Shown: positions 7,571-13,705 of the stretch, one piece after another
Layout: every line of letters starts with the position of its first letter
How positions within the stretch are numbered: position 1 is the stretch's first letter
Assembly: GCA_017471925.1 (NCBI GenBank)
Contig: JAFURM010000055.1
Coordinates: 114,938 to 178,937, forward strand
Length of the DNA stretch: 64,000 nucleotides
From: Bacteroides sp.
GTDB lineage: Bacteria; Bacteroidota; Bacteroidia; Bacteroidales; Bacteroidaceae
Direction: 5' to 3'
The notes under the pieces: generated by a model
Seen by the model: the letters and a program-made list of their open reading frames with translations, nothing else
Told to the model about the DNA's origin: nothing
Database searches by the model: none
Made by a program: the position numbers and the translations under genes

Positions 7571-9952
7571 ATGAAAACCATTCGCATTCTGATTCCGTTC
7601 TTTTGGCTGATGCATTTGTCTCTCCATGCCCAAGTCCTGCATAACGTCAGTGGCAGCGTGCAGTCCACAGCGGGCGAGTCACTTATCGGTGCCCACGTTC
7701 GCCTGATTCGCGCGGGACAGGAGAATCAAAGCCACGTCATGGCCACCGACGGGCATGGCCGTTTTCTGTTGCAGGTGTCCAAGGGAGAATATGCCTTGGA
7801 AATCTCCTATATCGGCCATGCCAAATATATAGCAACCGTGCAAGTAGTCGGTGATGTCCGCCTGCCCGTCATCAATCTGAATGAGGACAGCCAGTTGATG
7901 GAAACTGTGGTAATAACAGCACGCACCGTAACCTACAATCCCAACGGTTATGTAGCCGAGATTGCCAAGAATCCGCTCTATCACAACATGGACCTGAATG
8001 AAATCCTGAAGTTCACTCCTGGTACCTATACAACCCTTACCGGTGTGCAACTCTTCGGACGCAACGTTTCCAAAATCTACCTGAACGGGCGGGAACTTCG
8101 TCTGCAGGGCGAACAGCTGGTCAAATACTTAGAGACGCTCCATGCCAAAGACGTGAAGCATATTGAGGTCATTGCTGCCTCTGGTGTGGAAGAGGATGCC
8201 GAGAGGCAAGGCCAAAGCATCCTTAAAATCACCACCATCAATCCTGAGACGGGTGGCATGATGGCCATTGTAGGTGGCACCACCCAGGGTGAAGAGAAGA
8301 GCCTCTATACCCTTTCCTCCAACATGAACTGGCGCATCAACAAGCAGTGGGGAACCTACCTCCGCGTAAATACGGGAAAGAGCGACCGCGAACAGGGCGA
8401 ACTCACCGAGACCCATTTCCACACGACCGACAGCCGACGCGCCGTAAAGTCGGTCATGGACAATGAGGCCATGAACTATAGTGCGCTGTTCGGCCTCTCC
8501 TATGACTTGGATGCCAACAATCTCTTCTTCATAGAGGCTTCTTGTGGCCGAAACGGAAACAGCAGGCAGCAAACCTCAACGACCCGCAACTTGGCCGACG
8601 ACCATTACACAGACATTGCCTCCGGTTCGTCAGACCATGAACGCACCTACCGCAAAAACAATCTCTCCCTCGGTTACACCCGCAAGTTTGCTTCCCAGGC
8701 CACCCTGAACATCAAGGCTGACCGACTGGAGAACCGTGTGGATGATGACGAGTTGCAGTTCTATCAATACACCACCGCAGCAAGAAGAGACTTCGACCGT
8801 TGGAACGACGAGAAAAACCTGGTCTATACCCTCCGTGCAGACTATAGCCAACGTTTCAAACCGCTGAACAGCCGTCTCTCCTTAGGGGCAAAATCCACCT
8901 GGTTCAGCAATGAGAGCAACACCGACTACCTGGCCACGACCGACGGGCAGCGCGACGAAACGGGCAGCTACCAAGACCGCTACAAGTACACCGAAGACAT
9001 CTACGCTCTCTATGCCAAATATGGCTTCACCCTCAAGGCGTTCAGCATGAACCTGGGCATCCGCATGGAGCATGCCCACATCGCTCCCCGCTCTTCCAGC
9101 AACCCCGATCGCAATGGCAGGAACATCTCCACCGATTTCTTCCCCGAGGTGCGCCTGAACTACACACTGAACAAAGAGAAAGGTCATAACATCAGCCTGG
9201 GCTACAACCGCAGTCTGTCGCGTCCCGGCATGCAGAGTCTCAATCCTTTGATTGTCCGTCTCAATGAATACAGCTACAGCATGGGGAATCCCTTGTTGGA
9301 GGCTAACTATACTGACCGAGTCTCCCTAATGGCCACCCTCTTCGACAAGTACATCCTGGAAGCATATTGGAGCCATAGGAAGAACGGGACAATGGGTATT
9401 ATCGAGAACCGCGACGGCAGACTCTACTCCACCTATACCAACGGTGCAAAAGAAAACACCTGTTATGCCTATTTAATGCTTCCCGTGAAGGTTGGCAAAT
9501 GGTTGAATGTCCGTCTCAGCGGCTCTTGCCGATTCAGTGAGCACAGTTATGGAGCAGACGAAAGCCGGAACTTCTACTGGTCTACCGGCTACTTTGCCTC
9601 CATCACCCTGCCCGCCAATTTCCGCATCAGCCACGACTTGTTCTATACCAGTTCCTCCAAGGGATTATATTCCTCTTTTCAAGAGCCTCTGACAAGCAAT
9701 GTCCACATCAACAAGACCTTCCCTAAACTGCGTCTGAGTGTTACCCTTGCGTTTGTCGACATCTTCAACTGTCAAGGCGGTTATCAAAGAGATTCCTTCC
9801 GCGATGACTTCTACCAGACGCTGCGTGGCAACTACAACAACCGTTCCGTTCTGCTTAGCCTCAGCTATCGTCTCAACTGGGGCCGGAAATCCGCCGTCCG
9901 CCAAGGCAGTTCGGGCAACACTGAAGAGAGCGGACGCTTCGCAAAGGAGTAG
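7571..9952 (+). CDS. outer-membrane beta-barrel protein, TonB-dependent-receptor-like (barrel 2)
   Basis: 793 aa, paralogue of barrel 1, in the same order: signal peptide (to LSLHAQ), regulatory-like beta-sandwich domain (VSGSVQSTAGESLIGAHVRL), TonB-box-like METVVITA, plug-like part, OMP_b-brl_3 barrel, and the shared C-terminus WGRKSAVRQGSSGN. It stands 25 bases after a promoter with the same operators as barrel 1, but no small peptide gene lies between. Its promoter region diverges from regulator 2. It converges with barrel 3 (30-base gap). The part around 8877-9070 is nearly identical to barrel 1. Cargo unknown. Confidence 0.9.
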   Translation: MKTIRILIPFFWLMHLSLHAQVLHNVSGSVQSTAGESLIGAHVRLIRAGQENQSHVMATDGHGRFLLQVSKGEYALEISYIGHAKYIATVQVVGDVRLPVINLNEDSQLMETVVITARTVTYNPNGYVAEIAKNPLYHNMDLNEILKFTPGTYTTLTGVQLFGRNVSKIYLNGRELRLQGEQLVKYLETLHAKDVKHIEVIAASGVEEDAERQGQSILKITTINPETGGMMAIVGGTTQGEEKSLYTLSSNMNWRINKQWGTYLRVNTGKSDREQGELTETHFHTTDSRRAVKSVMDNEAMNYSALFGLSYDLDANNLFFIEASCGRNGNSRQQTSTTRNLADDHYTDIASGSSDHERTYRKNNLSLGYTRKFASQATLNIKADRLENRVDDDELQFYQYTTAARRDFDRWNDEKNLVYTLRADYSQRFKPLNSRLSLGAKSTWFSNESNTDYLATTDGQRDETGSYQDRYKYTEDIYALYAKYGFTLKAFSMNLGIRMEHAHIAPRSSSNPDRNGRNISTDFFPEVRLNYTLNKEKGHNISLGYNRSLSRPGMQSLNPLIVRLNEYSYSMGNPLLEANYTDRVSLMATLFDKYILEAYWSHRKNGTMGIIENRDGRLYSTYTNGAKENTCYAYLMLPVKVGKWLNVRLSGSCRFSEHSYGADESRNFYWSTGYFASITLPANFRISHDLFYTSSSKGLYSSFQEPLTSNVHINKTFPKLRLSVTLAFVDIFNCQGGYQRDSFRDDFYQTLRGNYNNRSVLLSLSYRLNWGRKSAVRQGSSGNTEESGRFAKE

Positions 9953-9981
9953 GTTGTGCTCCCCCTAAAGGTACGGGCGAC

Positions 9982-12417
9982 TCATTCCGTCGTGAAACGA
10001 CCCATTTCGTCCTGGTTTCCACTGCCTCCTCTACGCACATTGGACTTCTGCCCCCAACGGAGTGTGTAACGGCCACCGATGCTGAAGTGGAAGGTGTTGA
10101 AGCGCGAGGCTGTGTCGTTAGAATAGGTGTCATACACATAGCTGCTGCGCAATCCGCCATTGCTGTTGAAGAGGTCGGAGAACCTGACGAATAGATTCAA
10201 GGATCGGTTGAAGAGGCTCTTGCTCACCTGGAAGTTGGCCGACACATTGCGGCGGGTCTCTCCATACATGGTGCGGATGGGAGTACTGTGGTCCACCTCG
10301 GCCGTTACGTTGAACTCACCGGGCAAGCGGAAGAGGGCATTGCAGCTCAGGTTCCATGCGCTATTATCGGAGGTTTGTCCCAAGTGGTCATACTTGGTGT
10401 AGGAATAGTCGGCAGAGAAGTTCAGACGTCCCCACTTGCCCAATGTCACCGGAATACCGGCATAAATGCTGTAAGCAGCCCATTTCATTCCGTTCACGGG
10501 GGAAGTGTAGATAACACCGTCCGTCTCCTCCGAGTAGAGCATGGGCACTCCTTTGGAATAGGTATGACTGAATACCAGGCTGTACGAATTGAACCATACA
10601 CTCCTCAGTGCATACCGATCGATGGTTGCAGGCTCCAGCAAAAGATTACCCTTCAGATAGCTGTACTCATTCACTTGTTTGACGTAAGGATTCAGGTCGT
10701 ACAGATTGGGGCGTGAAATGGAGCGGGTATACTGGAGTGACAGGTTGTGTCCCTTCTCTCTGTTCAGCGCATAGTGCAAACCGAGTTCGGGTGCCAGGTC
10801 GGTGTGTGTCGTCTCATAATCTGTGGGCAACTCACCGGCAGGAGAAAGCAACGCATGCTCCACGCGCAAACCGGCCGTCACGTCTACCTGCTTTATCCGA
10901 AACACATACTTGGCATAGGCTGCATAGACCTCCTCTTCGCAATTGTACTGATAGGAGCGGTCAGTATTCAGCAGAGGCGCATCAGTGGGATAAAGCTCAA
11001 AATCATGACTTATCTCTTGAAACTTATAGCGAGAGAATATGTCGGAAGCGAGATTGGTGTATTTCACACCTGCAGTAAACGTGCTGTTCCGCTCTCTGAA
11101 GCGCCCCGTATAGTCCAGTCGGAGGGTGTACACCATATTATCTTCGCGGTTCTTATCAGTATTCATATGGTCTCTTTCATCTTCATCGGTGTAGTCATAA
11201 TAGTTCTCGTCCACTTGTTTGTTCTTCTTGTGGAAACGGTCGGCGCGGAAAGAGAGTTCATGATCCTTGTTGAACCGATGCAGATAGTTGAAGGAGAAGT
11301 TGGTTTGCCAATGGCGGTTTTTGCCGGTTTGTATGCCTTCCGAGCTATTCATCCAGCCGTTCTCGGGTGAAAATTCCTGCACTTCGTCTGTAGTCCGCAG
11401 CTTGCTCCGACGGTTGATGTAGGATGCCTCTATGGAGAACATGTTTCGCTCATCCAGGTCATAGCTCAGCCCCATCAGGCCACGATAGGAGCCATTCAAC
11501 TTGTACTTCCCTTCCTGGTCGTGTTGCAGACGGGTGTCGCTATCGAAGAGATGAGTGTTGCTCATGCTTCCTTTGGGAAGGGAGAGGAAGGTGGCCATCC
11601 CGTTGGCATAGAAGCCCCACTTCCTGCTCAGGCGCAGGTTCAGGTTCACGTTAGGTGCATGAGAATATCTGCCGCCCTCGCCATAGAGGATGGAGACATC
11701 TCCTACGTTCAGCATACCACCGGTCTCGGGATTCCGAGTGGTAATCTTGATGATGGAAGTGCCCATAGCAGAGGCATCCTCCTCCACGCCCGAAGCGGCA
11801 ATGACCTCCATCTGCTTCACGTTCTTCCCTTCGATGGTCTCTAAGTAGCTAATCAGTTGTTCTCCTCCCAGTTGGAGTTCACGTCCGTTCAGGTAGATTT
11901 TGGAAACAGTCTTGCCATAAACCTTGATTTGGTTGTGGGCAGTGGTGGTGCCCGGCAAGAGTTTCAACACGGTGTTCAGGTCTTGCTCACGATAGAACGG
12001 ATTCTTGGCAACCTCGGCCACATAACCGTTGGGGCTATAAGTCACAGTGCGGGCAGTAACCACCACGGCATCCGTCTGTTGGCTCTCTTCGCTCAGCGTG
12101 ATGGCCGGCAAGTGAATCGGGGCATTCACCTGCACGGTGGAAAAGTGGCTGGCATAACCCACGTAGGAGATTTCAAGGGCATATTCCCCTTGTGGCAGGC
12201 GGAGGGAGTAACGGCCCTCTTTGTCCGTAGCCATACCGTAGAGTTCAGTGGAACGGTTCGGATGGGTCAGTCGGACATTGGCACCGGCAAGCGGTTCGCC
12301 TGTAGCAGACTGTACGCTGCCGCTGACGGCATAGGTCACTTGGGCACACAGATGCAAAGGCATCAGCAGGAGGAGCAGCAGGCTCAGGCTGGCAATCAGG
12401 AAGCGAATGGTTTTCAT
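9982..12417 (-). CDS. outer-membrane beta-barrel protein, TonB-dependent-receptor-like (barrel 3)
   Basis: 811 aa with a signal peptide (leucine run ending MPLHLCAQ), regulatory-like domain (VSGSVQSATGEPLAGANVRL), plug-like part and an OMP_b-brl_3 type barrel ending WGQKSNVRRGGSGN. It keeps the family layout but is more diverged from barrels 1 and 2 in the barrel. It is the only member without a regulator next to it. Its -7 element is TGACTTTG at 12444-12451, with a TGTCACAGGTGTC element upstream that only weakly resembles the operators of the other copies. It could be served by one of the nearby regulators or be an orphan. Confidence 0.9.
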   Translation of the reverse strand: MKTIRFLIASLSLLLLLLMPLHLCAQVTYAVSGSVQSATGEPLAGANVRLTHPNRSTELYGMATDKEGRYSLRLPQGEYALEISYVGYASHFSTVQVNAPIHLPAITLSEESQQTDAVVVTARTVTYSPNGYVAEVAKNPFYREQDLNTVLKLLPGTTTAHNQIKVYGKTVSKIYLNGRELQLGGEQLISYLETIEGKNVKQMEVIAASGVEEDASAMGTSIIKITTRNPETGGMLNVGDVSILYGEGGRYSHAPNVNLNLRLSRKWGFYANGMATFLSLPKGSMSNTHLFDSDTRLQHDQEGKYKLNGSYRGLMGLSYDLDERNMFSIEASYINRRSKLRTTDEVQEFSPENGWMNSSEGIQTGKNRHWQTNFSFNYLHRFNKDHELSFRADRFHKKNKQVDENYYDYTDEDERDHMNTDKNREDNMVYTLRLDYTGRFRERNSTFTAGVKYTNLASDIFSRYKFQEISHDFELYPTDAPLLNTDRSYQYNCEEEVYAAYAKYVFRIKQVDVTAGLRVEHALLSPAGELPTDYETTHTDLAPELGLHYALNREKGHNLSLQYTRSISRPNLYDLNPYVKQVNEYSYLKGNLLLEPATIDRYALRSVWFNSYSLVFSHTYSKGVPMLYSEETDGVIYTSPVNGMKWAAYSIYAGIPVTLGKWGRLNFSADYSYTKYDHLGQTSDNSAWNLSCNALFRLPGEFNVTAEVDHSTPIRTMYGETRRNVSANFQVSKSLFNRSLNLFVRFSDLFNSNGGLRSSYVYDTYSNDTASRFNTFHFSIGGRYTLRWGQKSNVRRGGSGNQDEMGRFTTE

Positions 12418-12443
12418 GGTCTTATGGTTTTATGTTCAAACGG

Positions 12444-12478
12444 CAAAGTCAATGGACGTCGCAGACACCTGTGACACC
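12444..12478 (-). promoter_or_regulatory. promoter and possible degenerate operator of barrel 3
   Basis: The minus strand carries TGTCACAGGTGTC (about 12464-12476) and then the -7-like TGACTTTG (12444-12451). The spacing is close to that of the barrel 1 and 2 operators, but the match to TTACACTNCTGTAA is only partial. Confidence 0.4.
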
Positions 12479-12579
12479 GCAAAGATAGGCAACCGATGGG
12501 AAACAAAAAAACGTTTTTCACCAAAAGCGAAAACTATCTTCTCACTACATTCCTGAATCCTTACAAACAATACACCCTC

Positions 12580-12631
12580 CGCAGAGTCGCCCGACTCTGC
12601 GTCCTCAGAGTTCCGCCGTTTCGGAGGAACT
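12580..12631. repeat. two adjacent hairpins
   Basis: CGCAGAGTCG (12580-12589) pairs with CGACTCTGCG (12592-12601) across a two-base loop. Directly after it AGTTCC (12609-12614) pairs with GGAACT (12626-12631), with CCG/CGG inside. Neither is followed by a T-run that would make a clear terminator on the plus strand. Confidence 0.6.
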
Positions 12632-12702
12632 ATTTAAGGAGGAGGTTTTCTTTTCTTTGCTTTGCTTTTACCGCACGCGCGCGCGGCTTTGCACTTTTCA
12701 GC

Positions 12703-12753
12703 GGTTAATTACGCAAAAAAGGGGGTTAATTACGTATTTATTCCCTTTTTTGC
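12703..12753. repeat. 11-base inverted repeat with embedded direct repeats
   Basis: GCAAAAAAGGG (12713-12723) pairs with CCCTTTTTTGC (12743-12753) around a 19-base loop. The 11-mer GGTTAATTACG occurs at 12703-12713 and again at 12724-12734. It could form a stem in RNA or serve as a protein-binding site; no function is evident. Confidence 0.55.
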
Positions 12754-12986
12754 AGCATATTCAATTTTTGAGCAAGAAGAAGAATGGACGTAAAATCGGG
12801 AGGGGAAAAGGAAGAATTGGAGTCGGTAGCGAACGCGAAAGCCGGCCGCATCAAGAAGAAACAGTTTTACAACAAAACAAACCGTCCTATATTTTCCGCT
12901 CGGTTTTGTGGAAACCTCTCAATCACTTCGTGACAGCACCCCTTTCAGGCGGAGCAATAAGATGGTGATTTTCGTACACTAAAAAG

Positions 12987-13065
12987 ACATGTGTGGACAA
13001 AGGACGGAACATGTGTGGACGAAGGGCGGGACATGTGTGGACGAAGGGCGGGACATGTGTGGTCC
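12987..13065. repeat. 22-bp-period tandem repeat, copy 1 of a dispersed family
   Basis: Three units of 22 bases and a partial fourth begin with ACATGTGTGG at 12987, 13009, 13031 and 13053. The second and third are identical and the first differs in a few positions. The same core and period recur at 31198-31285 and 52023-52175. Confidence 0.8.
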
Positions 13066-13074
13066 ATAGCAAAG

Positions 13075-13135
13075 CGGCACGGATTAGAGCATTGCTTAGG
13101 GTGTCCCCTTAGAAACATTTTCTTAATCCGTGCCG
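13075..13135. repeat. long-armed inverted repeat downstream of the small peptide genes
   Basis: CGGCACGGATTA (13075-13086) is matched exactly by TAATCCGTGCCG (13124-13135), 37 bases apart, with a small GGG/CCC hairpin inside. It lies after the end of the two minus-strand peptide genes and could end or protect their transcript. A similar element lies at 17326-17398. Confidence 0.65.
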
Positions 13136-13190
13136 TTTCCATACATACCTTTTTCAAGGGAATGATTGGAACCCATATCTGAACGGGTGC

Positions 13191-13286
13191 TTACATCTGG
13201 AGACTGTAATAGCGCATGGCCTCCATCCAATTCCTACCGGCTGCGGTAAGGAGTTGCTTGAATGAACGGGTAACTCTCTTTGTCAT
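13191..13286 (-). CDS. 31-aa small peptide (peptide 3)
   Basis: A 31-codon frame begins MTKRVTRSFKQLL and ends MRYYSLQM. The first half is basic and amphipathic, the tail aromatic. It lies 49 bases downstream of a sister peptide of exactly the same length on the same strand. AAGG stands 4 bases before its ATG, a weak ribosome-binding site. The pair shares the promoter at 13505-13512. I do not recognise it; a signalling, bacteriocin-like or membrane-active peptide would fit the composition. Evidence is modest and rests on the context of the better-supported sister gene. Confidence 0.5.
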   Translation of the reverse strand: MTKRVTRSFKQLLTAAGRNWMEAMRYYSLQM

Positions 13287-13335
13287 AACCTTAAAAATTA
13301 AATTAAGAATCTAATACCTGAAAACTAAAATACCT

Positions 13336-13431
13336 TTAAAACGGGTTGCGCATGCCACCAAGCATCACATAACCCCAGACCTCTACGTCTGTCTTTTCCA
13401 ATTGCTTCATAATCTTCTTGAACATTTTCAT
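13336..13431 (-). CDS. 31-aa small peptide with GG motif (peptide 2)
   Basis: The frame starts MKMFKKIMKQLEKTDVE and ends VMLGGMRNPF. A near-perfect ribosome-binding site, AAGGAGGA, precedes the ATG at 13431. A -7 element TATCTTTG lies 73 bases upstream of the ATG. These make it likely to be a real gene despite its length. The N-terminal half is a basic amphipathic helix like a leader; the GG near the end leaves a five-residue tail, MRNPF, which could be a released short peptide, though this is speculation. It diverges from barrel 4 and regulator 3. No homologue recognised. Confidence 0.65.
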   Translation of the reverse strand: MKMFKKIMKQLEKTDVEVWGYVMLGGMRNPF

Positions 13432-13504
13432 TTGGATGTCCTCCTTAATTAAAGTTTAGTTGTTATCCTGTTATCTCTATTTGTATTCTGTTCTTTTCGG
13501 GGGA

Positions 13505-13512
13505 CAAAGATA
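13505..13512 (-). promoter_or_regulatory. -7 element for the two small peptide genes
   Basis: The minus strand reads TATCTTTG at 13505-13512, with TTGC 18 bases further upstream. Next to that lies a GCAAGC direct repeat spaced by CTGT (about 13529-13544), a possible protein site. Confidence 0.55.
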
Positions 13513-13573
13513 GAGGCTATGAACGGAAGCGCAAGCCTGTGCAAGCAAAAAAGTATATTATAGAACATATTTC

Positions 13574-13587
13574 TTGATTTAAATCAA
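13574..13587. promoter_or_regulatory. CRP/FNR-like palindrome between divergent promoters
   Basis: TTGATTTAAATCAA is a perfect 14-base palindrome and fits the FNR/CRP-family consensus TTGAT-N4-ATCAA. It lies between the small-peptide promoter and the barrel 4 promoter. The same 14 bases, inside a 16-base palindrome, occur at 31632-31647. Confidence 0.5.
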
Positions 13588-13634
13588 TAACACGGCGTTT
13601 CTGACACTTCTGCTACAAAAAAAATGCAAATAAG

Positions 13635-13678
13635 ACACTTGTAAGACACTGCAGAAGCTGTTTCCCACGCTATTTTTG
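13635..13678 (+). promoter_or_regulatory. operator-like element and promoter of barrel 4
   Basis: ACACTTGTAA (13635-13644) equals part of the reverse complement of site A of barrel 1. AGACACTGCAGAAG (13644-13657) aligns with site B and is again 13 bases before the -7, here TATTTTTG (13671-13678). About 19 of the 25 bases from ACACTGC to the -7 agree with the barrel 1 promoter. Confidence 0.55.
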
Positions 13679-13705
13679 CCTCATAAACCCAATTAAGAAC
13701 ACACA

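Larger units (their letters stand above)
12418..13190. other. gene-poor gap with several hairpins and a tandem repeat
   Basis: Beyond the barrel 3 promoter I see no convincing gene in these 770 bases. The short frames on either strand lack ribosome-binding sites and recognisable protein character. The gap holds two adjacent hairpins (12580-12631), an 11-base stem with direct repeats (12703-12753), a short tandem array (12987-13065), and a 12-base inverted repeat (13075-13135). Confidence 0.6.

Noticed and set aside
12657-12968. 103-codon plus-strand frame in the gap after barrel 3
   Set aside because: It runs through the hairpin region, lacks a ribosome-binding site, and its sequence is a low-quality basic jumble.
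13009-13182. Short frame coded by the 22-bp repeats
   Set aside because: The repeat period changes reading frame each unit, so the apparent peptide is an accident of the repeat.
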